Positions 7,343-16,230 of a stretch of DNA of 64,000 nucleotides are shown here, one piece after another. The notes below the pieces were generated by a model, which saw nothing but the letters and a program-made list of their open reading frames with translations, was not told the DNA's origin and ran no database searches. Position 1 is the stretch's first letter; the number at the start of each line of letters is the position of its first letter. A program made the translations under genes and the position numbers. This DNA is from JBFMAI01 sp040755725 (GTDB taxonomy: Bacteria; Planctomycetota; Phycisphaerae; UBA1845; Fen-1342), in assembly GCA_040755725.1 (NCBI GenBank), contig JBFMAI010000023.1, positions 310,001 to 374,000 on the forward strand. Direction: 5' to 3'.

Positions 7343-8572
7343 GTGGATACGTTGCTGGACCGCTTTTGTCGTTATGTGAAGGTCGAGACCACCGCCGTCG
7401 AGGAGACGGACAAGTACCCCAGTTCGCCGGGGCAGCTCGAGCTGGGCCAGATGCTCGCCGAGGAACTGAAGGCGATCGGCGTCAAGGACGTTTCCATTAG
7501 CGAGCATGGGATCGTCATGGGCACCGTGCCGGGGAACGTGGACGGGGCGCCGACGATCGCCTGGCTGGCCCACATGGACACCTCCCCCGAGGCCAGCGGC
7601 AAGGACGTCAAGCCGAACATCATCAAGAACTACGACGGTCAGGACATCAGGCTCCCCGGCGACCCCTCCAAGGTCATCAAGGTGTCGGAAACCAAGGGGC
7701 TGGCCGAACTGAAGGGCAAGACGCTGATCACGTCCGACGGCACGACGTTGCTCGGCGCCGACGACAAAGCGGGCGTCGCCGTCATCATGACCGCCGCTGC
7801 CCATCTGCTGGCCAATCGCAACCTCAGGCACGGCCCGATCCGCCTCGTGTTCACCGGCGATGAAGAGGTCGGCCGTGGCACCGACAAGGTGGACATCAAG
7901 CAGATCAACGCGATCTGCGCGTACACGCTCGATGGCGAGGGGGCCGGCGAGATCGAGAATGAGACCTTCTCCGCCGACATGGCGACGGTGACGATCACCG
8001 GCGTGAACATCCACCCTGGGCTCGCCACGGGGCGGATGGTGAATGCGATTCGCCTGGCGGGACAGTTCATCTCGCGGATGCCCTGGCACCGGCTGGCCCC
8101 CGAAACGACGGCCAAGCGCGACGGCTTCCTGCACCCCTACGGCCTTGAGGGCGGCGTGCCCGAGACCAAGATCAAGATTCTGCTGCGGAGCTTCGTCACC
8201 GCCGAGCTGGCCGAGCAGGCCAAGATTCTGGAGCACATCGCCGCGACCTTGGCGGCCGAGCACCCCAAGGCTCAAATCAAGGTTGAGGTCAAGAAGCAGT
8301 ACCGCAACATGATCGAGGCGCTGCAAAAGGAGCCCCGCGCCGTCCAGCTCGCCGAAGAGGCGCTCAAGAAGATCGGCGTCACGCCGAAGTTCGCCTCGAT
8401 TCGCGGCGGGACGGACGGGTCACGGCTGAGCGAGGCGGGCCTGCCAACGCCGAACCTGTCGACCGGGATGCACAACTTCCACTCGCCGCTGGAGTTCGCG
8501 TGCCTGGAGGAGATGGAGACGTCGGTGAAGGCGCTGGTGGAGTTGGCGCAGTTGTGGGGGCAGCAGAAGTAG
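7343..8572 (+). CDS. pepT: Peptidase T (tripeptide aminopeptidase, M20B)
   Basis: This 409-residue zinc enzyme releases the N-terminal residue of tripeptides in the cytoplasm. The dinuclear-zinc site residues are in place: H77 and D79 in AHMDTSPE, D140 in GADDKAG, E174/E175 in GDEEVG, D197 in TLDGEG, and a late His in GMHNFHS. The GTG at 7343 is preferred because GGAGG sits 6 bases before it and the family's N-terminus (LLDRFCRYVKVET) begins there. The reading frame is open to 7229, but that part is repeat-like Pro/Arg. Length matches the family. It probably scavenges peptides and has no obvious link to the SIS gene 160 bases upstream. Confidence 0.93.
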   Translation: MDTLLDRFCRYVKVETTAVEETDKYPSSPGQLELGQMLAEELKAIGVKDVSISEHGIVMGTVPGNVDGAPTIAWLAHMDTSPEASGKDVKPNIIKNYDGQDIRLPGDPSKVIKVSETKGLAELKGKTLITSDGTTLLGADDKAGVAVIMTAAAHLLANRNLRHGPIRLVFTGDEEVGRGTDKVDIKQINAICAYTLDGEGAGEIENETFSADMATVTITGVNIHPGLATGRMVNAIRLAGQFISRMPWHRLAPETTAKRDGFLHPYGLEGGVPETKIKILLRSFVTAELAEQAKILEHIAATLAAEHPKAQIKVEVKKQYRNMIEALQKEPRAVQLAEEALKKIGVTPKFASIRGGTDGSRLSEAGLPTPNLSTGMHNFHSPLEFACLEEMETSVKALVELAQLWGQQK

Positions 8573-8760
8573 GCCGGCGGCCGGGCCCCGGTTGGATCAG
8601 CCCGGCGGGACGGACCACGCCGTTCCCTTGATCAAACTCCCGCGGCCGACCGGGGGGCGGTCGGCCGCCGTCGCCAGGGGTGGACCAGACCGACCCCGAC
8701 GGGTCCTGACTCCCCTCCCGGGGAGCGGTCGGGCCCGGCTTCCCCCGGGCGTCGCGGGCG

Positions 8761-8766
8761 TATAAT
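8761..8766 (+). promoter_or_regulatory. -10 box of the corA-like gene
   Basis: A perfect TATAAT lies 40 bases before the GTG start. I see no good -35 hexamer at 16-18 bases. Confidence 0.45.
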
Positions 8767-8805
8767 GCTCGCACGCGCTTCGGACTTCGGGGGGCACCGG
8801 GCTGC

Positions 8806-9735
8806 GTGGAACAGGTCGCTGTGAAGAAGCACTACGCCATCGTGGATCGCCGGCTGGTGGAGGCGCCGGAGGACGGGGCCCCCATCACCATCTACACCAA
8901 CCCGGACGAGCGCGAACGCACACACCTGGTGCAGGCCCTGCAAATCGACGACCACACGCTGACCTCCGCCCTGGACCCGGACGAGCTGTCGCGGCTGGAG
9001 TTTGAACCGGACCATGTGGCGATCATCTACAAACGCCCGCGGAACTACTCCGGCACGGAGCAGTTCCTGTTCCGCGTGTCCTCGGCCGGTGTGTTTCTGT
9101 TCAAAGACCGGCTGGTGATCGTGGTGCCCGAGGACGCCGCCATCTTCGACGGCGCCCAGTTCGCCCGCGTCCAGAGCGTGCCGGGCGTCATCCTGCGGCT
9201 GCTGGCCCGGTCGATCATCCACTTCCGGGAGCACCTGAAAGGCATCAGCGCGGTATCCGACGAGCTCCAGGCCAAGATCAACACGTCCATGGAGAACAGG
9301 CACCTCATCAACATGTTCGCCTTGCAGAAGAGCCTGGTGTACTACGTGAACTCGATCAACTCCAATGGTGCGCTGCTCGATCGGCTCAGGAACTACGCCC
9401 CGAAGATCGGCCTGGGCACCGAGGACCTGGAATTGCTGGATGACCTGGTCATTGAGAACCAGCAGTGCTACCGGCAGGCCGAAATCTACTCGAACATCCT
9501 GGCCAGCCTGATGGACGCCCGGGCGTCGATCGTCAGCAACAACCTCAACGTGCTGATGAAGACGCTCAACATCATCACGATCGGCATCATGGTGCCGACG
9601 TTGGTCGTCAGCGCCTTCTCCATGAACGTGTCCATCCCGCTTCAGAAGCACCCGCAGGCGTTCTGGCTGATTATGGTAATGGCCTTGCTGTCCGCGGTTG
9701 CTTTCCTCGTCTACTGGTTCAAGCGGCGCTGGTAG
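8806..9735 (+). CDS. CorA-like divalent cation transporter
   Basis: This 309-residue protein has the CorA plan: a long cytoplasmic alpha/beta domain, a long helix (residues about 150-240), and two C-terminal membrane helices (about 255-275 and 285-303). A short basic tail (WFKRRW) follows. CorA channels carry Mg2+ or Co2+ into the cell. The pore-loop signature normally reads GMN; here it reads SMN (SAFSMNVSIPL), a variant that also occurs in CorA-like subfamilies. Ion preference is therefore uncertain. The start is the GTG at 8806; a second GTG at 8821 is possible. A strong hairpin terminator follows at 9765-9794. Confidence 0.88.
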   Translation: MEQVAVKKHYAIVDRRLVEAPEDGAPITIYTNPDERERTHLVQALQIDDHTLTSALDPDELSRLEFEPDHVAIIYKRPRNYSGTEQFLFRVSSAGVFLFKDRLVIVVPEDAAIFDGAQFARVQSVPGVILRLLARSIIHFREHLKGISAVSDELQAKINTSMENRHLINMFALQKSLVYYVNSINSNGALLDRLRNYAPKIGLGTEDLELLDDLVIENQQCYRQAEIYSNILASLMDARASIVSNNLNVLMKTLNIITIGIMVPTLVVSAFSMNVSIPLQKHPQAFWLIMVMALLSAVAFLVYWFKRRW

Positions 9736-9764
9736 GACTGCCCATTGGTGCGGCGTCAACAGAA

Positions 9765-9794
9765 ACGGCGCCGGTCTTGAACGACCGGCGCCGT
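9765..9794. terminator. Strong 12-bp hairpin between corA-like and the decayed PEP-CTERM gene
   Basis: ACGGCGCCGGTC and GACCGGCGCCGT pair perfectly around a 6-base loop. It lies 30 bases after the corA stop and also downstream of the minus-strand PEP-CTERM fragment, so it probably ends transcription from both sides. Confidence 0.75.
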
Positions 9795-9818
9795 GGTGCC
9801 CTGTCTCCGGTTGTCGCG

Positions 9819-9855
9819 GCCCTTTCCCCAACCCCTCCCGGCACGGGAGAGGGGC
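9819..9855. repeat. Copy of the CCCCAACCCCTCCC interspersed repeat
   Basis: CCCTTTCCCCAACCCCTCCC is followed by CGGGAGAGGGG, giving a C-rich run plus a small hairpin. It is the same family as the copies at 17751, 38630, 42457, 57237 and 63901. Confidence 0.6.
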
Positions 9856-9868
9856 CGCCGAGCGCTCG

Positions 9869-10010
9869 CTAGCGCCGCCGCAGGCCCAGCAGCCCCAGGC
9901 CCAGCAGCAGCAGGCTGGCCGGCTCGGGGACAAAGGCCGCAGCCGAGAACGTCCCGCTGCCGCTGAACGGCGAGGGGAGCGTGGCGACCTGCTGGCCGGG
10001 GTGGTGTCTA
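9869..10010 (-). pseudogene. 3' fragment of a PEP-CTERM protein gene
   Basis: Ending at the TAG at 9871-9869 is a reading frame that gives VPEPASLLLLGLGLLGLRRR, the full PEP-CTERM sorting signal. This signal marks exported surface proteins for membrane anchoring and processing. Upstream it runs straight into the 3' end of the zinc-ribbon gene at 10008, where no further PEP-CTERM protein sequence is seen. The rest of the gene has been lost, apparently by deletion or by arrival of the neighbouring gene. Confidence 0.7.
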
Positions 10011-10820
10011 GCACCGGTCCCCAGCGGTCGGAAGCGGGGCCAGCCGGCGCTGCGAGTGTCGGAAGCGCCGGACGTAGTCCCATACCCCGCCCAGGATGAT
10101 CAGGCCGGCGATGAGACGAAGACCCTGAAGTCGCTGTTCGGTTGGCAATCGCACACCTGACAGCACGGCGATGACGGCGCCGGCCACCGCGATGATTACC
10201 ATGTCCCGCCCCATGCTGCGAGCCAACCGGGCATCCGGCAGTCGGAGCGTCAGATGGCGCAGTCGGCCCAGCCAACCGATGGCGGCCACACACAGGAGAA
10301 CAAAGGCCAATGTCTCTATCGGCGAGGATCTCTCCGAGGACAGACGGATGCCGATCCGCGGCAGCAACACGATCGTAGTCGTCGTGGCCCAGCAAGCGAT
10401 GGTGCCGACACGCGCCAACCAGCGCTCCGCTTGTGCCTTGGAGTCGGGTTTCGCCGCGGGCTCGCGGGCCGTCGTCCGGATGCAGCCCACGGCAACAACC
10501 AAAGCTCCCAACACCAGTGCGAGCGAGAATAGGGTTCGTTGTACGACCAACCCCGTCCCCCGCCCAGACCATATGTACGGCCAGAAGACGACCGCGATCA
10601 CCACGAGTATGAGAGCCAGTGCCGGCAACGCGCGGTACAGGAGCTCTATCGCTCGCGTCAGGTCGCGCAGCCAGCGTTGGTCGGCGAACACAAGCCGCGA
10701 TGGATCAAGAGACGCCCGGATTGGGTTCCCGCATTCCGGGCAGTTGCCAGTCGGTGCCAAACCCCGCAGGTCGTAGAAGCACTTCGTGCAGGCAACCGCA
10801 CGTCCAGTATCCGGCCCCAT
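10008..10820 (-). CDS. Zinc-ribbon multi-pass membrane protein, function unknown
   Basis: This is a 270-residue protein. A double-Cys zinc ribbon opens it (CTKCFYDLRGL, then CPECG, residues about 11-30). It is followed by about six hydrophobic segments, in pairs around residues 60-110, 135-185 and 210-245. The YDLRGL...CPECG head is frequent on small membrane proteins of planctomycetes, and a second one is encoded at 31187-31456; no function is known to me. The ATG at 10820 is chosen because GGGAGA precedes it and the zinc ribbon starts right after. Its 3' end overlaps the PEP-CTERM remnant, which suggests a recent junction. Confidence 0.7.
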   Translation of the reverse strand: MGPDTGRAVACTKCFYDLRGLAPTGNCPECGNPIRASLDPSRLVFADQRWLRDLTRAIELLYRALPALALILVVIAVVFWPYIWSGRGTGLVVQRTLFSLALVLGALVVAVGCIRTTAREPAAKPDSKAQAERWLARVGTIACWATTTTIVLLPRIGIRLSSERSSPIETLAFVLLCVAAIGWLGRLRHLTLRLPDARLARSMGRDMVIIAVAGAVIAVLSGVRLPTEQRLQGLRLIAGLIILGGVWDYVRRFRHSQRRLAPLPTAGDRC

Positions 10821-10892
10821 CGTCTGTCTCCCTTGCTCTGCACGCGCCGGATGGTGGGCGCCCGTGACGCGCACGAGGCCGCGCCGTCGGAA

Positions 10893-11660
10893 CTACTCAA
10901 TGAGCTCCTTTACGCAGAAGGTGGCTTCGAGGTCATGAATAAAGTGGCAGGTCATCATCGCGCCGGCGTATCGAAGGAACCCGATCTCTCCCGACTCGCG
11001 CAGAACACATGCTGCCCAAGTGCACCTGTCCGCCCTGGCGTGGGCAGCCTCGATGCACTCCTGAACGCCGTCCGGATTGGGATTGGGGGGGGGCGGCTCG
11101 TTGCCGCACGTGACCCAGTAGTCGATCCCCGGCTCCGCCCCCGGGTCGGGACCGACGGGTGGTTCCACTGGGACGAACAAGCCGTATCCGTCGTTCATCA
11201 GGACATGTCGCAGTTGGAAATCCAGGTCGAACACGAACAGGTCGCAGCGAGCGGCATTCGACTGGCTCGGAACCACCGTGAGCGGCTGGTAGTCGAGGTA
11301 CACCACCTGCCCTTGAGCGAACTGGCCGCTGCCGCTGTTGCAGAAGATCCTGACGGCGTGGGGAGACGCGCACGCGACCGCCACGTCGCTGTCGGAGTCG
11401 CCCTCAATGTCAAGGACCGCCAGGGCGACCGGACCCTCGACAGGATAGCCTACTGGCGCGCCGAACGTATCCGGTCCGGCGGCCGAATAGACATCGATCC
11501 GGTCTTGCTCAAACCTCGTAACCACAACATCCCAAAGACCGTCCCGATTGAAATCGCCTGTTGTCAGATCGGCGAGCTCCTGTGCGCCGGTGTCGGACAC
11601 GGCGCAGACCAGAAACAAGACGGTCAGTACTGCCGCTGCGGGAACGTGCCATCTGCTCAT
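10893..11660 (-). CDS. Secreted FG-GAP/VCBS-type repeat protein
   Basis: This 255-residue protein begins with a signal peptide (hydrophobic residues about 5-24, cleavage near AQE). Aspartate-rich calcium-loop repeats follow: GDFNRDGLWDVVV near 35 and DIEGDSDSDVAVA near 85, typical of FG-GAP/VCBS beta-propeller blades. Only about two blades are present, too few for a full propeller. The C-terminal third is Cys-containing, with no family I recognise. GGAGG lies before the ATG at 11660. An 11-base C tract (11715-11725) sits 55 bases upstream of the start. Confidence 0.75.
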   Translation of the reverse strand: MSRWHVPAAAVLTVLFLVCAVSDTGAQELADLTTGDFNRDGLWDVVVTRFEQDRIDVYSAAGPDTFGAPVGYPVEGPVALAVLDIEGDSDSDVAVACASPHAVRIFCNSGSGQFAQGQVVYLDYQPLTVVPSQSNAARCDLFVFDLDFQLRHVLMNDGYGLFVPVEPPVGPDPGAEPGIDYWVTCGNEPPPPNPNPDGVQECIEAAHARADRCTWAACVLRESGEIGFLRYAGAMMTCHFIHDLEATFCVKELIE

Positions 11661-11714
11661 GATCGCTGCCTCCAATGATAGGCCACCCAGAGAACGAGAA
11701 CGCTACACATCATA

Positions 11715-11725
11715 CCCCCCCCCCC
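11715..11725. other. Homopolymeric C11 tract upstream of a secreted-protein gene
   Basis: Eleven consecutive C lie 55 bases upstream of the FG-GAP gene start. Tracts of this length slip during replication and can change promoter or leader spacing. Similar 10-base tracts are at 34386, 50181 and 61417. Confidence 0.6.
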
Positions 11726-11959
11726 AATCGCTTTGTCAAATGTCCACAAGTCGCGCCGGCATGGGTGGTAGCCCTGTGCCGCTCCACGTGTGCAGGCGGT
11801 CGAGCCCACAGCGCGACCGTCGGCTGTCGCCGTCGGTTTTCTGGCACCGGCCGCCTGGCTGGCCCCGCTCGCCCGGTCCCGCTAGAATGTCGTCGCCCGC
11901 CCCGGACGGCGTTGGCTGCACCTCGGGCTGTCGGCGGCGGGCGGTGACCTGGATTGCGG

Positions 11960-13300
11960 ATGACCAAGCAACGGCGCCAAGATTTCGCACTCGGGCTGAC
12001 GGCGATCACAGTCGCGGGGCTGTTCCTGGGGACGTTGCTGTTCCTGGTTCCCGCGTTGGGCGGCGACGGCCGAACGATCGAGATCCACTTCCGTCACGAG
12101 GAGGGGCTGGCGCCGCTGAAGAAGGGCAGCCCGGTCCTGCTGGCGGGCTCGGTGGACGTGGGGCGCGTCCGCGAGCTCCGCGTCGCCCAGCTTGACGGCC
12201 CGGACGGTCACCCGCGCACGGTGTTCGTGGTCCAGGCCACCCTCCGCCACGATATCCCCCTGCACGGGAACTGCCGGATCACCACGGGGCAGCCCGCGAT
12301 CGGCGGGCCGGGGTATGTGTCGATCCTGAACGTCGGCACGCCGGGCACTCCGCTGGTGGAACCAATCCAGGGCTTGCCGGCGCAGAGCCTGGCGGCGGCA
12401 ATCGGGCAGCTCTCGTCCGAGTTGCTGTCGGAAGGCGGGTTCGTCGACCAGCTCAACACGGCCGTGAACCCGGAGGCGGAAGGCTCGCTGATGAACAAGC
12501 TGCTGGCGAGCCTGACCGACATCAACGCGCTTACCCGCGAATTGCGGCACCAGATGAGCCCGGGGGAACAGCAGGCCCTGCTGGCCAAGATCCACCGATT
12601 GGCCGACGATCTCAACGCCACCACGACGGCCCTGCGCACCCAGCTTGACGCCGGGAACGACGCGGCGGTCCTGGCGCGCGTCCATGCGGCGCTGGGGCAC
12701 TTGGAGGAGGGACTGGCCGAGGCCGCGGCGATGTTGAAGGAGAACCGCCCGGTGGTCCGCGACACGCTGGCCACCGTGCGGCACGCGGTCAATTCGATTG
12801 ACCAGGAGATGCTGGCGGCGCTGCGGACGGAGCTGGACGCCGGCAATCCCAACGGCACGCTGGGGAAACTGCACACGGCGATGGACCGGGTGAACGCATC
12901 GCTGGCCGACGTGCAGTCGATGACGTCCACGGGTCAGCGGCTGGTCGCGGTCAGCCGGCCGTCGCTGGAGCGCACCCTCGGCAACTTCGTGGCGATGAGC
13001 GACCAGCTCAGGCTGGCCAGCCAGGAGGTGTTGCTCAACCCGTCCAAGCTGATTTGGGGGCCGACGCGACAGCGTGAGGAGAAGCTGCTCGTCTTCCGGG
13101 CCGCCAGCCACTTCGCCGAAGCCGCCGGCCGACTGGACGACGCCGCCGGTCGCTTGGCGGCGGTGCTGCAAACGCTCCCGGCGGACGGCTCCACCGGGGC
13201 GCTGGAGGCCGAGGAACTGCGCGGCATCTACGAGGCGGTCCAAGCTGCGTTCCAACGTTTTGGCCGGGCCGAAGAGGTCTTGTGGGAACAACTGAAGTGA
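11960..13300 (+). CDS. MCE/MlaD-family lipid-binding protein
   Basis: This 446-residue protein has one N-terminal membrane helix (residues about 10-30). An MCE beta-barrel domain follows (about 38-125; IHFRHEEGLAPLKKGSPVLL and VDVGRV). A very long amphipathic helical region after that is likely a coiled-coil tube. MCE proteins carry lipids between inner and outer membranes, usually with a YrbE permease and an ABC ATPase; neither is encoded nearby, so they would have to come from elsewhere. The start is ATG 11960, with TTG 11954 as an alternative. A TAGAAT -10 box is at 11883-11888. Confidence 0.85.
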   Translation: MTKQRRQDFALGLTAITVAGLFLGTLLFLVPALGGDGRTIEIHFRHEEGLAPLKKGSPVLLAGSVDVGRVRELRVAQLDGPDGHPRTVFVVQATLRHDIPLHGNCRITTGQPAIGGPGYVSILNVGTPGTPLVEPIQGLPAQSLAAAIGQLSSELLSEGGFVDQLNTAVNPEAEGSLMNKLLASLTDINALTRELRHQMSPGEQQALLAKIHRLADDLNATTTALRTQLDAGNDAAVLARVHAALGHLEEGLAEAAAMLKENRPVVRDTLATVRHAVNSIDQEMLAALRTELDAGNPNGTLGKLHTAMDRVNASLADVQSMTSTGQRLVAVSRPSLERTLGNFVAMSDQLRLASQEVLLNPSKLIWGPTRQREEKLLVFRAASHFAEAAGRLDDAAGRLAAVLQTLPADGSTGALEAEELRGIYEAVQAAFQRFGRAEEVLWEQLK

Positions 13301-13301
13301 G

Positions 13302-13340
13302 GGCGGGGAGCATCGGCGTCTCGCCGGTGATGCCGGCGAT
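13302..13340. repeat. Copy of the GGCGAGACGCCGATG repeat, minus orientation
   Basis: The reverse complement reads ACCGGCGAGACGCCGATG and matches the element inside rsmB at 17256-17320. It lies directly after the MCE gene stop. Confidence 0.55.
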
Positions 13341-13400
13341 ACCCATACCTCGCCGACATGCCCGGCTGCCAAGGCGCGGTCGCGAGGTGGTAATGCCGGT

Positions 13401-14507
13401 ATGACCCGCGAAGATCGCCACCTGGACCTGGTCGTCATCGGCGGCGGCCCTGCCGGCTGCGCGGCGGCCATCGCCGGCCGACGGGCGGGACTTCGTGTCA
13501 CCCTGATCGAGCGCCGGTCGCCGCAGGATGCCTCCTCGGCGTCGGCCTGCTCCGGCTGGGCCTCACCCGCCGCGGCGAAGATGTGCGCGCAATGCGGAGT
13601 CAAACTGAGCACCGTCGGCACCCCCTTCGCGGGCTTGCGCTTGCGGCCGTGGGACTTGTCGCGCTGCGTCGCAGTGGACGACGCCGAACTGAACGGATGG
13701 ATCGTCGATCCCGCCGTGCTGGCCAACGCCCTGCTGGAGGCCGCCGGGGCCGCCGGCGTTGAGGTGCTGCGACCGGCGACGGCCGCAGGCGTCTCGCTGG
13801 GCGAGACCGCCGCCACCGTCACGCTGGAGGACGGTCGTGGCGTGACCGGTCGGGTGGCCCTGATCGCCGACGGGGCCGCGTCGCGGACGGCTCGCGCCGC
13901 GCGCTTCCCCACCCCGGCCGCGGAGGGCGCGGCGGCGGCCGTGGCCGTGCTCGCGGTCCCGGAAAGCAAACCCGGGTTCGATGTGGTCCTCGGGGCCGGC
14001 GGGGCACTGCGGGTGGCGACGGTCGCCCACGGCGGCGGGCCGACGCGGGTAACCCTGTTGACCCACGACACGAGTACCCCGGCCACGGTCCAGCTCGACG
14101 CGTTCCTGGAGGCCGCACGGGAGGCCCAGTTGCTTCCGCGCGCGGCCCGCGGCCGAGTGGAACCGGCCCCCGCCCTGGCCGGGGCGGCCTTGGATTTCGA
14201 ATCCCACGTGGGAAAACGCTGCCTGCTGGTCGGCGACGCCGGCGGCTTCGTCTCCGCTTTCAGCAACGAGGGCCTGTACCCCGCGCTGCGCTCCGGGTGG
14301 CGAGCGGCGGAGGTGGCCGCGACCGCCCTGCGGGCGCCGTTGCTCCAAGACGAGCTGGCCGGCTTCGGCAGCCTGTGGCGGAGCGACCTCGCCGAGTACC
14401 TGCGCATGCCCAATACGGACCTGGGGCTCCTGTTGCCGATGGTGTTCACCAACGCGCAGATGTCGCGGCGGATCGCCCGGGCGTTCTTTCTGGGGCAGGC
14501 GTTCTGA
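13401..14507 (+). CDS. FAD-dependent oxidoreductase, geranylgeranyl-reductase-like
   Basis: This 368-residue flavoprotein has the dinucleotide-binding fingerprint VVIGGGPAGCAAA (residues about 11-24) followed by TLIERR. The second FAD signature CLLVGDAGGF is near residue 275. These mark the p-hydroxybenzoate hydroxylase/geranylgeranyl reductase fold. Substrate cannot be told from the sequence; reduction of isoprenoid chains or hydroxylation of an aromatic are both family activities. It stands alone between the MCE gene and def, with a short gap on each side. Confidence 0.82.
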   Translation: MTREDRHLDLVVIGGGPAGCAAAIAGRRAGLRVTLIERRSPQDASSASACSGWASPAAAKMCAQCGVKLSTVGTPFAGLRLRPWDLSRCVAVDDAELNGWIVDPAVLANALLEAAGAAGVEVLRPATAAGVSLGETAATVTLEDGRGVTGRVALIADGAASRTARAARFPTPAAEGAAAAVAVLAVPESKPGFDVVLGAGGALRVATVAHGGGPTRVTLLTHDTSTPATVQLDAFLEAAREAQLLPRAARGRVEPAPALAGAALDFESHVGKRCLLVGDAGGFVSAFSNEGLYPALRSGWRAAEVAATALRAPLLQDELAGFGSLWRSDLAEYLRMPNTDLGLLLPMVFTNAQMSRRIARAFFLGQAF

Positions 14508-14564
14508 CAGCGAGAGCCGATAGTACTATCATTGGGGCGGCGTGAGTGACTTACAGATGCGGAC

Positions 14565-14620
14565 AGAACCCGCCACGCAAGTGGTGGGCCGCGTGGCCCC
14601 GCACCAGCGTGCGGGGTTCC
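14565..14620. repeat. AGAACCC...GGGGTTC interspersed repeat, copy 1
   Basis: This 56-base element has complementary ends (GAACCC and GGGGTTC) and inner CACGC/GCGTG. A second copy with the same ends lies at 52734-52789, also just after a gene. About four-fifths of the bases agree between the copies. Confidence 0.7.
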
Positions 14621-14649
14621 AATAGGCGTTCCTGGACGGCGAAGCGACC

Positions 14650-15207
14650 GTGAGCAACGACTTCAAGGACCTGCGCATCATCCACTATCCCGACCCCCGC
14701 CTACGGCAGGTGTGCCAACCCGTGACCGCCTTCGATGACGGGCTGAGGGCACTCGTCGAGCGGATGTACGAGCTGATGGAAACGGGCGAGGGCGTCGGGC
14801 TGGCCGCATCGCAAGTCGGCATCAATCAGCGTCTCTTCGTTTACAACCCGACGGGCAAGCCCGAAGACAAGCGGGCGTTTGTGAACCCGGTCCTGCGCGA
14901 CCTGCACGGCTCGGTCGAAGCGGAGGAGGGGTGCCTTTCACTGCCCGGCATTAATGTCCAGGTCCGCCGGGCGCAACAAGCCCACCTCATCGCTCAGGAC
15001 CTCCAAGGCAACCCGGTGGAACTCCCCCTGGAGGACCTGCCCGCCCGCGTCTGCCAGCACGAGATCGACCACCTCAACGGCGTGCTCATCATCGACCGCA
15101 TGGGACCCAGCGACCGCCTCGCCACGCGCAAGACGCTGAAGGCCCTGGAAGATCAGTTCAAGTCGTCCGCGAAACGCCCGCGCTCCGCCGCCCGCGCCCC
15201 CCGATAG
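14650..15207 (+). CDS. def: Peptide deformylase
   Basis: This 185-residue metalloenzyme removes the formyl group from new polypeptides. All three family motifs are present: GVGLAASQ (residues 48-55), EGCLS (93-97) and QHEIDH (136-141), which supply the metal-binding Cys and two His. The start is the GTG at 14650, because the conserved N-terminus (RIIHYPDPRLRQ) begins ten residues later. The C-terminal tail is basic and Ser/Arg-rich. fmt follows 69 bases downstream, the usual pairing of the enzymes that remove and add the formyl group. Confidence 0.95.
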   Translation: MSNDFKDLRIIHYPDPRLRQVCQPVTAFDDGLRALVERMYELMETGEGVGLAASQVGINQRLFVYNPTGKPEDKRAFVNPVLRDLHGSVEAEEGCLSLPGINVQVRRAQQAHLIAQDLQGNPVELPLEDLPARVCQHEIDHLNGVLIIDRMGPSDRLATRKTLKALEDQFKSSAKRPRSAARAPR

Positions 15208-15276
15208 CTCTTTCCCCCCCGCGCCGTTCGCATACGATGCACGCGGCCGTCGCGCCCCCACTGAGGATCGGATTGC

Positions 15277-16230
15277 ATGCGCATTGTCTTCCTCGGCACC
15301 GGTGACTTCGCCGTCCCCGCGCTGCGAGCGCTGCGCGACGCGGGCCACGACGTTGTCGCCGTCGTCAGCCAGCCCGACCGGCCGGCGGGACGCGGCCGGG
15401 CCGTGCGTCCGACGCCCGTGCGGGCGGCGGCCGAGGAACTCGGTCTGCGGCACGTTCCCACGGACGATGTGAACGCGCTGCCGGCGGCGGAGCTGTGGGG
15501 CCGGGCCGAGATCGGCGTCGTGGCCGCGTTTGGGCAGAAGCTGGGGCCGGCAGTCCTCGGCGCCCTACCGCAGGGCTGTATCAATCTCCACGGGTCGCTG
15601 CTGCCCAGGTACCGCGGGGCCGCACCGATTCAGCGGGCGATTCTCGAAGGCGAGGCCGTCACCGGCGTCACCGTGTTCCAGCTCAACGAGCGCTGGGACG
15701 CCGGCGCGATCTGGAGCCAACGCGCCACGCCCATCGGCGACACCGAGACGGCAGACGAACTGCACGACCGCCTCGCCTTGCTCGGGGCCGAGCTGTTGGT
15801 CGAGACGCTCCCCGCCATCGCGGCCGGGTCGCTTCGGCCCGTCGCGCAGGATCCCAGCCAAGCGACGCGCGCTCCCAAGCTGTCCAAGGCCGACGGGACG
15901 GTCGTTTTCGACCAGCCGGCGCCGCGCGTGGTACGGCGTATCCACGGGCTGTGGTCGTGGCCGGCTGCCGCTTGCGTGCTGGCGACGCGCAGCGGGCGGC
16001 GCGAACGCCTGTTGCTGGCCCGGGCGACCGTAGCCGCCCCCGACACTCCGCCGGACCCGACCTGTCCACCGGGCGCGCTGAGTGACGATTTGACGGTGCA
16101 AACCGCCGCGGGCCGCGTGCAACTCCTGGAAGTCCAGCCCGCCGGGAAGAAGCTCATGCCCTTTGACGCGTTCGCCCGCGGTCGCAACCTCGCCGCCGGG
16201 GACCGTCTCCTGCCGGTTGCCGCGGAATGA
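15277..16230 (+). CDS. fmt: Methionyl-tRNA formyltransferase
   Basis: This 317-residue enzyme formylates initiator Met-tRNA using 10-formyltetrahydrofolate. The Rossmann start (MRIVFLGTGDFAVPAL), the folate/catalytic motif with N103 and H105 (INLHGSLLPRYRG), and the catalytic Asp 141 (RWDAGAI) are all present. A C-terminal tRNA-binding barrel follows. Length fits the family. Its stop overlaps the rsmB start (ATGA at 16227-16230), so the two are translationally coupled. A TACGAT -10-like box at 15233-15238 may give it a promoter besides that of def. Confidence 0.96.
   Translation: MRIVFLGTGDFAVPALRALRDAGHDVVAVVSQPDRPAGRGRAVRPTPVRAAAEELGLRHVPTDDVNALPAAELWGRAEIGVVAAFGQKLGPAVLGALPQGCINLHGSLLPRYRGAAPIQRAILEGEAVTGVTVFQLNERWDAGAIWSQRATPIGDTETADELHDRLALLGAELLVETLPAIAAGSLRPVAQDPSQATRAPKLSKADGTVVFDQPAPRVVRRIHGLWSWPAAACVLATRSGRRERLLLARATVAAPDTPPDPTCPPGALSDDLTVQTAAGRVQLLEVQPAGKKLMPFDAFARGRNLAAGDRLLPVAAE

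Noticed and set aside
11882..14452. 856-codon minus-strand frame opposite the MCE and FAD genes
   Set aside because: It spans two well-supported plus-strand genes and contains low-complexity Ala/Arg/Ser sequence only.
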